Shown here: positions 26,841 to 39,868 of the stretch, piece after piece
Numbering within the stretch: position 1 is the stretch's first letter
Layout of the letters: the number at the start of each line of letters is the position of its first letter
Assembly: GCF_001954275.1 (NCBI RefSeq)
Contig: NZ_MBEU01000027.1
Coordinates: 1-64,000, forward strand
DNA length: 64,000 nt
Direction: 5' to 3'
Origin: Mycobacterium sp. IS-836
GTDB lineage: Bacteria; Actinomycetota; Actinomycetes; Mycobacteriales; Mycobacteriaceae
Program-made: the position numbers and the translations under genes
The notes under the pieces: generated by a model
Seen by the model: only the letters and a program-made list of their open reading frames with translations
Database searches by the model: none
Told to the model about the DNA's origin: nothing

Positions 26841-27422
26841 TCAGAACGTGTTCACCTTGTCGACGCTGACGAACATTCCGTGCCCGGTGTGGTCGTTGGT
26901 GAACCGGGTTCCGTCGGTGCTGGCGTTGATCGTCCAGCCCTGGGCCGCGTACGTCTTGTAGTCGATGGTGACGGTCGGGATGGCCCCCAGGTTGCCTAGC
27001 ACCCACTCGACGGAACCGCCCGAGGTGATGCTGACGCCGTTAGCATGCTCGCCGTCTTGCAGCGGAGAGTTGGTGAACGGTGCCTCGCACCCGACGCTGT
27101 CCTTGTTGATCTGGCAGCGCGTCACGCCGGACTTGGTTTCGATGAAGACGTAGCCGTTGTTGTCGGGCGGCAGCGGGATGGCTCCGGCCGGCGCGGTCGG
27201 GCTGCTCGGCGTCGGGCTGGTGGGGGGCGTCGACGACGACGGTGAGGGGCTCGACGTCATTGTGGGGAAGGTGGGTTCCGTCGGCCCGGTACCCGGCTTG
27301 GCGATCGGCCTGCCCTCGATGACGGAGCTGCAGCCGGAAACCAACTCAAGGCTCGCCAGCAGCGCCACGAGCAGCAGCGAGCCACCGGCCAGACTCCGCT
27401 GCGTCTTCCGCGATAACCGCAC
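26841..27422 (-). CDS. lpqJ: LpqJ-like lipoprotein
   Basis: A 193-residue exported lipoprotein. The signal sequence ends in the lipobox LVSGC at about residue 30, followed by a Pro/Ser/Thr linker to residue 80. The globular C-terminal part is a mycobacterial lipoprotein/secreted domain with two cysteines (TRCQINKDSVGCEAPF), probably disulfide-bonded, and a final TGHGMFVSVDKVNTF. The symbol rests on synteny: in H37Rv, as I recall, lpqJ (Rv0344c) sits just before the permease ansP2 (Rv0346c) and the dnaK operon, as here. The function is not known. The start is GTG 27422. Confidence 0.65.
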   Translation of the reverse strand: MRLSRKTQRSLAGGSLLLVALLASLELVSGCSSVIEGRPIAKPGTGPTEPTFPTMTSSPSPSSSTPPTSPTPSSPTAPAGAIPLPPDNNGYVFIETKSGVTRCQINKDSVGCEAPFTNSPLQDGEHANGVSITSGGSVEWVLGNLGAIPTVTIDYKTYAAQGWTINASTDGTRFTNDHTGHGMFVSVDKVNTF

Positions 27423-27555
27423 GCGTTACTCCCCGAGGATCTCCGATATCAGGAAATCAGCGTACGGCCGGCATAACGAAAGTTGCTGCAGGCGGGCGGT
27501 TATCGATATCGAGCCGATGGCTCAGGTTTATCGCCGCGTGACACGCGTGCGCGGC

Positions 27556-29010
27556 CTAAGCCGCCACGGATGGATCGGTGGGCGGTAGGGCCGGGATCGC
27601 GTCGAGCGCGGCGGCTCGCACCCGACCGCGGACCAGGAACCAACCGCCGATGAGCCCGGGCACACCGATGATCGTCGCGCCGAGCAGCCAGGGCCCTTGC
27701 ACCTTGTCGAAGAACATCAGGACCACGACGCCGGCCAGGAACGCCAGCGTGAGATAGCCGCTGTACGGCGACAGGGGCATGCGGAAATTCGGCCGTTGCA
27801 ACCGCCCGGCCTTCGCCCACCGGTAAAGCTGCAGCTGGCTTGCCACGATGGTCCCCCAGGCGAACACGATGCCCACGGCCGCGACGTGCAACACGATTTC
27901 GAACGCCTGGCTCGGCTTGACGGCGTTGAGCACGATGCCCAACAAACCGACCGCGCTGGTGAGCAGGATCCCGCCGTATGGCACACCGTTCCTCGACATC
28001 GGCGCGGTGAACTTGGGGCCGCTGCCGTTGATCGCCATCGAGCGCAGGATTCGGCCCGTGGAATACAGCCCCGCGTTCAAACTCGACAACGCCGCCGTGA
28101 GCACCACCACGTTCATCACGCTGCCCGCGCCGCTGTAACCCATTTTGGAGAAGAACGTCACGAACGGGCTGACGTGATCCCGGTATGCGGTGTAGGGCAG
28201 CAGCAGCCCAAGCAGGACCGTGGACCCGATGTAGAAGACCGCGATGCGGAACACCACCGAGTTGATCGCGCGCGGCATGATCTTCTCCGGGTTTGCCGTT
28301 TCCCCGGCCGCGATGCCCACCAATTCGATTGCGGCGTAAGCGAACACCACCCCCGAAGTGACCAGCACCAAGGGCAGCAGGCCGGTGGGCAATAGGCCGC
28401 CGTGGCTGTCCCACAGACCCGTCCCGGTGTCATGCCCGTCGACCTTGAAGCGCCCGACCACAAAGACCGTGCCGACGACGAGGAAGGTCACCAACGCCAG
28501 GACCTTGACCAGCGAGGCCCAGAACTCCAGCTCACCGAAGGCCTTGACCGAGATCAGGTTCATCGACAACACCAGGACGAGCGCGATCAACGCGAGGGCC
28601 CACTGCGGAACGACCTGCAACGCCTTCCAGTAGTGGCAGTAATGCGCGATCGCCGTGGTGTCCACGATGCCCGTCATCGACCAGTTGAGGACATACATCC
28701 AGCCCGCGACGAAAGCCAGCTTCTCCCCGAAGAATTCGCGGGAGTAGGACACGAACGACCCCGACGACGGGCGGTGCAGCACCAGCTCGCCGAGCGCGCG
28801 CAGGATCAGGAAGACGAAGATGCCGCAGATCCCGTAGACCAGAAACAGTCCGGGCCCCGCCGACGCGAGCCGTCCACCGGCACCGAGGAAAAGGCCCGTC
28901 CCGATGGCGCCACCGAGGGCGATCATTTGTATCTGGCGATTTTTGAGGCCCTTGTGATAGCCCGCGTCTTCGCGCGCGAGCCGCACGGTGGCGCTGTCTG
29001 GCTCTGACAT
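27556..29010 (-). CDS. ansP2: Amino acid permease (AnsP2/AroP2-type, APC family)
   Basis: A 484-residue, 12-helix amino acid/proton symporter of the APC (AAT) family. The N-terminal signature [20 protein letters not shown] and [16 protein letters not shown] is diagnostic, and [19 protein letters not shown] and [19 protein letters not shown] follow. Substrate specificity cannot be read from sequence; the H37Rv neighbour Rv0346c has been called both aromatic (AroP2) and asparagine (AnsP2) permease, so the symbol reflects position and similarity. The start is ATG 29010. It is divergent from the next gene, with a 150-base shared promoter region. Confidence 0.85.
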   Translation of the reverse strand: MSEPDSATVRLAREDAGYHKGLKNRQIQMIALGGAIGTGLFLGAGGRLASAGPGLFLVYGICGIFVFLILRALGELVLHRPSSGSFVSYSREFFGEKLAFVAGWMYVLNWSMTGIVDTTAIAHYCHYWKALQVVPQWALALIALVLVLSMNLISVKAFGELEFWASLVKVLALVTFLVVGTVFVVGRFKVDGHDTGTGLWDSHGGLLPTGLLPLVLVTSGVVFAYAAIELVGIAAGETANPEKIMPRAINSVVFRIAVFYIGSTVLLGLLLPYTAYRDHVSPFVTFFSKMGYSGAGSVMNVVVLTAALSSLNAGLYSTGRILRSMAINGSGPKFTAPMSRNGVPYGGILLTSAVGLLGIVLNAVKPSQAFEIVLHVAAVGIVFAWGTIVASQLQLYRWAKAGRLQRPNFRMPLSPYSGYLTLAFLAGVVVLMFFDKVQGPWLLGATIIGVPGLIGGWFLVRGRVRAAALDAIPALPPTDPSVAA

Positions 29011-29160
29011 CGAGCTCCTGCCGTGGTGGCTTCGGGAAAGCTCAGGCTAACCCATGGCTGTGCCGCCCGCTCGTCACCGGGAACGAAGGCCCGCACGCGC
29101 ACGTTGTGGTTCGATCGGCGGGAATAGGCGAACCCAACGCGGGCTGACGACGGGAGAACT

Positions 29161-30606
29161 GTGACACGACGATTCGGTGGCCTCCTGGCGCTTCCGCTTA
29201 TCTGGGTGCTGGCCGCGGTGCTGGCTTCGCCGGCGCACGCCGACAACTACACCGACGCGCTGGTGGCCAAGTTCAACGCCCAGACGCATGTGGTGGCCGA
29301 CCCTGCGGCGAGCCCGCCGTTGCAGAACCCGGACACGTTGAATGAGCAGATCCTCACCGGCCGGTGGACGTGGAGTTCGGCACCGCCGGTCTGGGTGGCG
29401 GCGGTGGCACCCGCCCAAACCGGTATCACCACAACGGACGCCATTCACGACGTCATGGTGGGCCGCAATCCCAACTTCGGTGGCGTCATCCTGGTCATCG
29501 ACGCCAAGGGCTACCAGGTGCGCGCCTACAACGTGCCGAAGGAGGTCGCGGACAGCGTCAACCGACTCATGGACCAGGCGGCCAGGGATAACCGCCATGA
29601 CCCCCGCGGCGCGGCCCGTCAGTTCGTCGCCAGACTGACCGCCGTGCAGGTGGCTTCCGGCGCGCCGGCAACGAGCTCCCCGGTGGTGCACCAGAAGCAC
29701 ACCAGCTGGACGTGGTTGTGGGTGCTGCTGGCCATCGTCGCCCTCGTCCTAGCGACGATCGGTTTAGTCTCGTTCGTCGCGAGCCGGAATCGTAAGCGCC
29801 GCAAGGACTCCGAGGCGCGAGAGCGGTTCAAGCAGGAACTGATCGCGGCGGAATCCGACGTCGCCGACCTAGATAACGCGGTGCTCGCCGAGAGCACCCC
29901 GGACGTCAGCGCCGAGCAGGTGAAGGCCAACGCCGGCCTGCACGACGCCCGCAAGGCAGCCGAGGCGGGGGACTACACCGCGGCGCTGGCACACCTCAGG
30001 GCGGTGCGGTCCACGGTGGAGAAGGCCGACCGGAAGCTCAACCCGGCGAAGTATGCGGCGAATCCCGAGGAAGACCCCAAGCAGGCGCAGGTGCGGGCGA
30101 AGAACCCGGACACCGGGCAGTACGTCACGATCAGCAACAACGACTACCGGGCGGTGCCGCAACCGGGCTACCCGCACTACTACGCCGGTGGCTACTACAA
30201 CGGGATGTTCTTCAATCCGGGCTACTACCCGTACGCGTTCTGGGGTCCGGGCTGGGGCTGGGGTCTCGCCGATGTGGTGGTGCTGGACGCGCTGCTGGAC
30301 GACCGTTGGGGCGGCGGCTACGGCGGCTACGAGCGCGGCTTCGAAGCGGGCCGGGATTCGGCGTTCGCGGATTCGGGCTTCACCAGTGGTCAATCCGACG
30401 GCTACGACAGCCAGCAGGCCAACGTCGGGTTTGACGGGGGCTACTCGAGTTCCGGTGGCGACGTCGGATTCGGCGGCGGTTACGACTCCGGCGGCGGCAA
30501 CTTCGACTTCGGCGGGGGGTCCGATTCCGGCGGTGGCTCGGACTTCGGCGGTGGCTCGGACTTCGGCGGCGGGTCCGACTCCGGCGGCGGCGACTTCGGG
30601 TTCTGA
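29161..30606 (+). CDS. Signal-peptide membrane protein with cytosolic Gly/Asp/Phe-rich tail
   Basis: A 481-residue protein of unrecognised family. The start is GTG 29161 with GGGAGAA upstream. A signal peptide ends near ASPAHAD (about residue 28). An extracytoplasmic domain (28-175), containing NPNFGGVILVIDAKGYQVRA, is followed by a membrane helix at about 183-206 and a basic stop (RNRKRRK), which places the rest in the cytosol. A helical segment (220-300) resembles a coiled coil with TPR-like AAEAGDYTAALAHLRAVRS. The last 130 residues are Tyr/Gly-rich, then repetitive Gly/Ser/Asp/Phe (GGGSDFGGGSD). It lies directly upstream of the dnaK operon. Function unknown. Confidence 0.7.
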   Translation: MTRRFGGLLALPLIWVLAAVLASPAHADNYTDALVAKFNAQTHVVADPAASPPLQNPDTLNEQILTGRWTWSSAPPVWVAAVAPAQTGITTTDAIHDVMVGRNPNFGGVILVIDAKGYQVRAYNVPKEVADSVNRLMDQAARDNRHDPRGAARQFVARLTAVQVASGAPATSSPVVHQKHTSWTWLWVLLAIVALVLATIGLVSFVASRNRKRRKDSEARERFKQELIAAESDVADLDNAVLAESTPDVSAEQVKANAGLHDARKAAEAGDYTAALAHLRAVRSTVEKADRKLNPAKYAANPEEDPKQAQVRAKNPDTGQYVTISNNDYRAVPQPGYPHYYAGGYYNGMFFNPGYYPYAFWGPGWGWGLADVVVLDALLDDRWGGGYGGYERGFEAGRDSAFADSGFTSGQSDGYDSQQANVGFDGGYSSSGGDVGFGGGYDSGGGNFDFGGGSDSGGGSDFGGGSDFGGGSDSGGGDFGF

Positions 30607-30624
30607 GAGCTCGGGCGCGCCTTC

Positions 30625-30692
30625 TCCGCCGAGATTGCCGTGAGGGTCGCGATTTGGACGCCTGCGACGACCCTCACGGCAATCTCGGCGGA
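30625..30692. repeat. Perfect 25-bp inverted repeat, possible terminator
   Basis: Arms at 30625-30649 and 30668-30692 are perfectly complementary over 25 bases, with an 18-base loop. They start 19 bases after the stop of the preceding gene. The RNA hairpin would be very stable, so transcription termination before the dnaK promoter is plausible. The perfect symmetry is longer than needed for a terminator and would suit a dispersed palindromic element. Confidence 0.75.
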
Positions 30693-30750
30693 ATCCGGAG
30701 CGGGACCCCGGGAACAAGACGCTGCCGCCTGCCGTTAGGATGATCAACAA

Positions 30751-30771
30751 GTTGAGTGACCCAGGCTCAAT
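30751..30771 (+). promoter_or_regulatory. HAIR-like HspR operator 1 (dnaK)
   Basis: GTTGAGT-N7-GCTCAAT fits the HspR recognition element CTTGAGT-N7-ACTCAAG with one mismatch at the outer end of the left arm and two in the right arm, and the correct 7-base spacing. It lies about 100 bases upstream of dnaK, seven bases before a -35-like TTGACA at 30778-30783. Confidence 0.65.
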
Positions 30772-30805
30772 TCTGGGTTGACACCCGGAAGCCCGAGAGG
30801 GCAGG

Positions 30806-30826
30806 CTTGAGTGGGGTTCACTCAGC
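30806..30826 (+). promoter_or_regulatory. HAIR HspR operator 2 (dnaK)
   Basis: CTTGAGT-N7-ACTCAGC matches the HspR element CTTGAGT-N7-ACTCAAG with a perfect left arm and two mismatches at the outer end of the right arm. It lies 43 bases before the dnaK ATG and downstream of TTGACA (30778-30783), where the -10 region and start point should be, so bound HspR would block initiation. HspR itself is the last gene of the operon, giving negative feedback through DnaK-HspR interaction, as known in actinobacteria. Confidence 0.85.
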
Positions 30827-30869
30827 ATAGTGCCACCAAAAAAGCTCTACACACTCAGGAGGAATCACT

Positions 30870-32734
<1,865 letters not shown>

Positions 32735-32738
<4 letters not shown>

Positions 32739-33400
32739 CCGAAGGCAACCCGCAAGAACAGGTAACGGTTACCGACAAGCGGCGGATCGATCCCGAGACC
32801 GGCGAAGTACGGCATGTCCCTCCCGGCACCGCGCCGGGAGGGGCGGCGCCGGCGGCCGGTGACAAGGCCGACGAGGCGGGTGCCAAGGTCGCCGAGCTGA
32901 CCGCCGATCTGCAGCGTGTGCAAGCTGATTTCGCCAACTACCGCAAGCGGGCGCTGCGCGATCAGCAGGCGGCGGCGGACCGGGCCAAGGCCACCGTGGT
33001 CAGCCAATTGTTGGGCGTGCTCGACGATCTCGACCGGGCACGCGCCCACGGCGACCTCGACTCCGGCCCGCTGAAGTCGGTCGCGGACAAGCTGATGAGC
33101 GCGCTGACCGGGCTCGGCCTGGCGGCGTTCGGAGCCGAGGGCGAAGACTTCGATCCGGTGTTGCACGAAGCGGTGCAGCACGAGGGCGACGGCGGCGAGG
33201 GCTCCAAACCGGTCATCGGCACCGTCATGCGACAGGGCTACCGCCTGGGCGAGAACGTGCTGCGGCACGCCCTCGTCGGCGTGGTCGACACGGTCGCCGA
33301 GGACGGCGAAGACTCGCCCCCCGCTGGTGAACCCGTCGAAAGCGAGGCCGAACCCGAGCCGGCCGATGCGGACGATAACGCCGACACCTCAGGTGACTAA
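32735..33400 (+). CDS. grpE: Nucleotide exchange factor GrpE
   Basis: Co-chaperone that releases ADP from DnaK. It has 221 residues from GTG 32735, overlapping the dnaK stop by four bases (GTGA), so translation is coupled. After a disordered Pro/Ala-rich N-terminus comes the long helix ([20 protein letters not shown]) and the conserved beta-wing region ([12 protein letters not shown], with [20 protein letters not shown]). The C-terminal 30 residues are acidic and low-complexity. Context and motifs make the call secure. Confidence 0.96.
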
Positions 33401-33453
33401 GGCTCAGAATCAACACAACAACCGAAGAGAAAGGTGGGAGGGGGTGGCGCGAC

Positions 33454-34629
33454 ATGGCCCAGCGTGAATGGGTCGAAAAGGACTTCTACAAGGAGCTGGG
33501 CGTCTCCTCCGACGCCAGTCCCGAGGAGATCAAGCGTGCCTACCGCAAGCTAGCGCGCGATTTGCATCCGGACGCGAATCCCGACAACCCCGCCGCCGGC
33601 GAGCGATTCAAGGCGGTGTCGGAGGCGCACAACGTTTTGTCGGATCCGGCTAAGCGCAAGGAATACGACGAAACCCGCCGGCTGTTCGCCGGCGGTGGCT
33701 TCGGTGGCCGCAGGTTCGACACCGGCGGCTTCAGCTTCGACGTCGGCGGTGACGGCGCCGAGTTCAACCTCAACGATTTGTTCGACGCCGCGGGCCGAAC
33801 CGGCGGCACCAACATCGGCGACCTCTTTGGCGGCCTGTTCGGTCGCGGCGCCAGCGCACGTCCCAGCCGGCCGCGGCGCGGCAACGATCTGGAGACCGAG
33901 ACCGAGCTGGATTTCGTCGAGGCCGCCAAGGGTGTCGCGATGCCGTTGCGGCTGACCAGCCCCGCGCCGTGCACCAACTGCCACGGCAGTGGCGCGCGAC
34001 CGGGCACTAGCCCGAAGGTGTGTCCGACGTGCAATGGCTCCGGCGTAATCAGCCGGAATCAGGGCGCTTTCGGCTTTTCGGAGCCGTGCACCGATTGCCG
34101 GGGGAGCGGGTCGATCATCGAGCACCCCTGCGAGGAGTGCAAGGGCACCGGCGTCACCACCCGCACCCGCACCATCAACGTGCGGATACCGCCGGGTGTC
34201 GAGGACGGACAGCGGATCCGGCTCGCCGGGCAGGGTGAGGCCGGATTGCGCGGCGCCCCGTCGGGCGACCTGTATGTGACCGTGCATGTGCGGCCCGACA
34301 AGATCTTCGGCCGTGACGGCGACGACCTCACCGTGACCGTTCCGGTCAGCTTCACCGAATTGGCTTTGGGCTCAACGCTTTCGGTGCCAACGTTGGATGG
34401 CAAGGTGGGTGTTCGGGTGCCCAAGGGCACCGCCGACGGCCGAATCCTGCGGGTGCGTGGACGCGGCGTGCCCAAGCGCGGCGGCGGCAGCGGCGACTTA
34501 CTCGTCACCGTCAAGGTCGCCGTCCCGCCGAACGTGGAAGGCGCCGCCCAGGAGGCCCTGGAGGCGTACGCGGAGGCCGAACGCTCCAGTGGCTTCAATC
34601 CCCGGGCCGGGTGGGCAGGTAATCGCTGA
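33454..34629 (+). CDS. dnaJ1: Co-chaperone DnaJ1 (Hsp40, type I)
   Basis: Stimulates the DnaK ATPase and delivers clients. It has 391 residues with the complete type I layout: J domain with the HPD motif in [12 protein letters not shown] (about residues 10-75), a Gly/Phe-rich segment, four zinc-binding repeats ([32 protein letters not shown]), and the C-terminal substrate-binding domains. The start is ATG 33454, downstream of a GGTGGGAGGGGG purine tract. The stop overlaps hspR by one base (TGATG). Confidence 0.97.
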   Translation: MAQREWVEKDFYKELGVSSDASPEEIKRAYRKLARDLHPDANPDNPAAGERFKAVSEAHNVLSDPAKRKEYDETRRLFAGGGFGGRRFDTGGFSFDVGGDGAEFNLNDLFDAAGRTGGTNIGDLFGGLFGRGASARPSRPRRGNDLETETELDFVEAAKGVAMPLRLTSPAPCTNCHGSGARPGTSPKVCPTCNGSGVISRNQGAFGFSEPCTDCRGSGSIIEHPCEECKGTGVTTRTRTINVRIPPGVEDGQRIRLAGQGEAGLRGAPSGDLYVTVHVRPDKIFGRDGDDLTVTVPVSFTELALGSTLSVPTLDGKVGVRVPKGTADGRILRVRGRGVPKRGGGSGDLLVTVKVAVPPNVEGAAQEALEAYAEAERSSGFNPRAGWAGNR

Positions 34630-35015
34630 TGGCCAAGAACCCCAAGCGAGACGACGCGCGGACCTTCCTGATTTCGGTGGCCGCCGAACTGGCCGGCATG
34701 CATGCGCAGACCCTGCGGACCTACGACCGCCTCGGCCTGGTCAGCCCGCGCCGGACTTCCGGTGGGGGGCGCCGTTATTCGCAGCACGACGTGGATTTGC
34801 TGCGCGAGGTGCAGCGGCTGTCCCAGGACGAGGGCGTCAACCTCGCCGGCATCAAGCGGATCATCGAGCTGACCAATCAGGTCGAGGCGCTGCAGTCGCG
34901 GCTGAAGGAAATGTCCGAGGAAATAGCCGTATTGCGCGCCAACCAGCGCCGTGATGTCGCGGTGGTGCCCAAGAGCACCGCACTGGTGGTGTGGCAGCCG
35001 CGCAAGGGCCGCTGA
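34629..35015 (+). CDS. hspR: Heat-shock repressor HspR (MerR family)
   Basis: DNA-binding repressor of the dnaK operon and clpB, acting with DnaK as co-repressor. It has 128 residues with a MerR winged helix-turn-helix: ISVAAELAGMHAQTLRTYDR, GLVSPRRTSGGGRRYSQHDV and LLREVQRLSQDEGVNLAGIK. A short coiled coil (LTNQVEALQSRLKEMSEEIA) and a variable C-terminal tail follow. Its target, HAIR, occurs three times in this window: 30751-30771, 30806-30826 and 37125-37145. The overlap with dnaJ1 makes its level track the operon. Confidence 0.96.
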   Translation: MAKNPKRDDARTFLISVAAELAGMHAQTLRTYDRLGLVSPRRTSGGGRRYSQHDVDLLREVQRLSQDEGVNLAGIKRIIELTNQVEALQSRLKEMSEEIAVLRANQRRDVAVVPKSTALVVWQPRKGR

Positions 35016-35026
35016 GACTTCCGTCG

Positions 35027-35917
35027 CTAGACCCGGATCGAGAATTGGGTGACCGCTGGCTTGCCGGGTCGCGCACACCGGTAGCCGCCGCGGCGCAGGG
35101 CGTCGGTCGGCGCGGCCATCGGTTCGAAACAGATCACGTCTTCGGCGAGCGGCGCGAAGATCTGCGCCGCCGGGAACCCCCGCTCGAAGTGCACTTCGAG
35201 GCGGCGGCCGCCGCCGGACACGGCGAACACCTCCCCATCGGCCACCTCGTCGTAGGCATCGTCAAAGGCTTTGTCGCCCAACGGCTCTTCCCGCCCCGGC
35301 TGCTCTTCCGATTCGCCAGTGGGTAGACCCTTTTCGTCCAGGCTCAGATGACGAAGCGGTGGCGTCTCGATGATCCACTCCCCGCGGGCCACGTCCGGCA
35401 GGCGCAGATACGGATGAAAGCCGAAGCACAGCGGTACGGCCGTCTCCCCGGTCGCGGTGACGGTGGCGCGCACGGTTAGCCTCCGATCCGCCAGCCGCAC
35501 TTCCACCGTCAGCAGATGCCGATAGGGGAAGCTGGCCAGCAACCGGGGATCGGCGCCGAAGTCAAGCTCGGCGGTCAACTCGTCGGCCGACTGCGCGGTC
35601 ACCCGCCAGGCCGGGTAGGCGGCCAGTACGCCGTGGATGGGCAACCCATTGGGATCGGCACGCACACCGTTTTCGCCCGGCACCAGCGTCACGGTCGCCT
35701 TCTCCGCCGTATATGTGTTGTCGCCCAATCGATTTGCCCAGGGATACAGAATCGGAATCCCCATCGTCTTGCCGTCGGAGACATAGGCGTCCAGCCCGCG
35801 GCGTTGCCCGAGCAGTTCGATACCGCAGTCGGCCAGCGACGTCCCGATCATGCCCGCGTCGGGCACCCACTGCGCGGTCACCGATGACGACGCATCGTGC
35901 AGCGTCACGACATGCAC
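35027..35917 (-). CDS. Aldose 1-epimerase family protein
   Basis: A 296-residue galactose-mutarotase-fold protein. Catalytic-type residues are present: His in GLPIHGVLAAYPAW (about residue 95), His in CFGFHPYLRLP (about residue 167), and the base Glu in DVICFEPMAAPTDAL (about residue 268). It probably interconverts sugar anomers or acts on a phosphorylated hexose; the substrate cannot be predicted. It converges on hspR with an 11-base gap and has ten bases between its start (GTG 35917) and the stop of the upstream flavohaemoglobin gene, so the two minus-strand genes may be one transcript. Confidence 0.85.
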   Translation of the reverse strand: MHVVTLHDASSSVTAQWVPDAGMIGTSLADCGIELLGQRRGLDAYVSDGKTMGIPILYPWANRLGDNTYTAEKATVTLVPGENGVRADPNGLPIHGVLAAYPAWRVTAQSADELTAELDFGADPRLLASFPYRHLLTVEVRLADRRLTVRATVTATGETAVPLCFGFHPYLRLPDVARGEWIIETPPLRHLSLDEKGLPTGESEEQPGREEPLGDKAFDDAYDEVADGEVFAVSGGGRRLEVHFERGFPAAQIFAPLAEDVICFEPMAAPTDALRRGGYRCARPGKPAVTQFSIRV

Positions 35918-35926
35918 GCGGTCAGC

Positions 35927-37099
35927 TTAACGCGACAGCGGGTCGTGCTGAATGCGTTCCGGTGGGGCGCCTTTCGCGACGAGAGCGGCCTTGGTGGCGC
36001 GGACCATGGCCGGACCGCCGCAGATCAGGATCTGCCGGTCGCCCCAGCCGCCGTACTTGGTCACCACGTCGGGCAACCGTCCGCTCTGGCGCACGTGCAG
36101 GCCGCGCGGCGGCGTCACGTCGGGATAGTCGGCGGCCCAAGGTGGATCGCGGTTGTACTCGGTGACCGGCGAGACCGACAGCCACGGATTGTGCGTGGAG
36201 ATCTGCCACAGGGTGGGCAGGTCGTAGAGCTCGCAGAAGTAGCGGGCGCCGAAGAACAGGTGCACCCGCGGGTTCTGCGCGTAGCGGGACATGTCCATGA
36301 TCAGCGCCCGCAGCGGCGCCAGGCCGGTGCTGCCCGCCACCATCAGCACGTCGCCGCCGTCCCGGTCGACGCTGAGGCCGCCATGCGGGCTGGACAACCG
36401 CCAGCGGTCGCCGGGGCGGGCTTCCTCGAGGATTGCGGTGCTGACCAGCCCCCCGGGCACCAGGCGGACGTGAAATTCGATGCCGCCGTGCGGGTCGGCG
36501 GGAATGGCGGGGCTCAGATACCGCCACCGGCGCGGGCACTGCGGAACCTGGACGTTGACGTACTGACCCGGGTGATAGGGCATCGGCCGGTCCAGCCGCA
36601 GCCGGACGACCGCGAGGTCCCGGGATACCCGAAGGTGCTCGATCAGGGTGCCGTCCCACCAGGCGGGCCCCTCTTCGGCGTCGGCGGCCCCGCTCATCAC
36701 CCCGGTGATGAGGTGAAGCGACTGGGTGGCCGCGTCGTCGACCGCGTCGGTCCAGCCATCACCGATGTGCCCGCGCAGCGACGCGTACAGCGCGCGATGC
36801 AACGTCTCGTAATGCGTTGGCAGCACACCGTATTTGCGGTGATCGCGGCCGAGCTGGACCAGAAAGGCCACCGGCTCCTGCGCCCGCTGCGCGACCAGCT
36901 CGCCGTACACCCAGTGCAGCGCGTGGGCGAAAGCGGCGCGCTGGGCCTCCATCTCGGGCGGGAACAGGTCGCGGATCGAGACGTCGAGGTCGAACCAGTT
37001 GGTGTAGAACCGGCGGACGAGGTCGTTCCCGAGGCCCGGGCCGTCCGGCGCGAAGGCGTCGCGCAGCACCTGCAGCGCGTCCCGGTCGTCTAAGCCCAC
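35927..37099 (-). CDS. Type II flavohaemoglobin-like protein (globin + FAD/NAD reductase)
   Basis: I place the start at GTG 37099, giving 390 residues, the length I recall for Rv0385. Residues 1-140 form a globin domain: [16 protein letters not shown] (helix B), [16 protein letters not shown] and the presumed proximal His in [17 protein letters not shown]. The rest is a ferredoxin-NAD(P)-reductase module with [20 protein letters not shown] (FAD), [13 protein letters not shown] and [11 protein letters not shown] (NAD). Type II mycobacterial flavohaemoglobins differ from NO-detoxifying Hmp and have been linked to D-lactate oxidation and redox stress. It is divergent from clpB across a 104-base region with a HAIR site. 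Confidence 0.85.
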   Translation of the reverse strand: MGLDDRDALQVLRDAFAPDGPGLGNDLVRRFYTNWFDLDVSIRDLFPPEMEAQRAAFAHALHWVYGELVAQRAQEPVAFLVQLGRDHRKYGVLPTHYETLHRALYASLRGHIGDGWTDAVDDAATQSLHLITGVMSGAADAEEGPAWWDGTLIEHLRVSRDLAVVRLRLDRPMPYHPGQYVNVQVPQCPRRWRYLSPAIPADPHGGIEFHVRLVPGGLVSTAILEEARPGDRWRLSSPHGGLSVDRDGGDVLMVAGSTGLAPLRALIMDMSRYAQNPRVHLFFGARYFCELYDLPTLWQISTHNPWLSVSPVTEYNRDPPWAADYPDVTPPRGLHVRQSGRLPDVVTKYGGWGDRQILICGGPAMVRATKAALVAKGAPPERIQHDPLSR

Positions 37100-37124
37100 G
37101 GACGCCGATTCTAAGTCCGGTAGA

Positions 37125-37145
37125 GTTGAGCGGAACAGACTCAAC
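37125..37145 (+). promoter_or_regulatory. HAIR HspR operator (clpB)
   Basis: GTTGAGC-N7-ACTCAAC is a near match to the HspR element CTTGAGT-N7-ACTCAAG, with symmetric outer mismatches. It lies 58 bases upstream of the clpB start and 26 bases from the divergent flavohaemoglobin start. HspR control of clpB is established in mycobacteria; the position suggests that the divergent gene could be affected too. Confidence 0.85.
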
Positions 37146-37157
37146 CTTGACGGCGTT
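37132..37157 (+). promoter_or_regulatory. SigH-like promoter of clpB
   Basis: GGAAC (37132-37136), 18 bases, then GTT (37155-37157) fits the SigH/SigR-type promoter GGAAY-N17..20-GTT. The -35 element lies inside the spacer of the HAIR operator, so HspR and SigH would compete for the same DNA. This agrees with dual HspR/SigH control known for clpB in M. tuberculosis. Confidence 0.65.
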
Positions 37158-37203
37158 GAACATCGCGACAAGCATTTTCACTACGTACTTGAACGGAGGT
37201 GTC

Positions 37204-39750
<2,547 letters not shown>

Positions 39751-39868
39751 CGGCGCGGCTCGCAGTCAAAACCGCCAGCGCACACTGGGACGCCTGGTGC
39801 ATGCTGTGATGGGGTTGTGACCTGGTCGGTTTCTGTATTCCCGGCCGATAGCAGATACCCTGTTGGGG

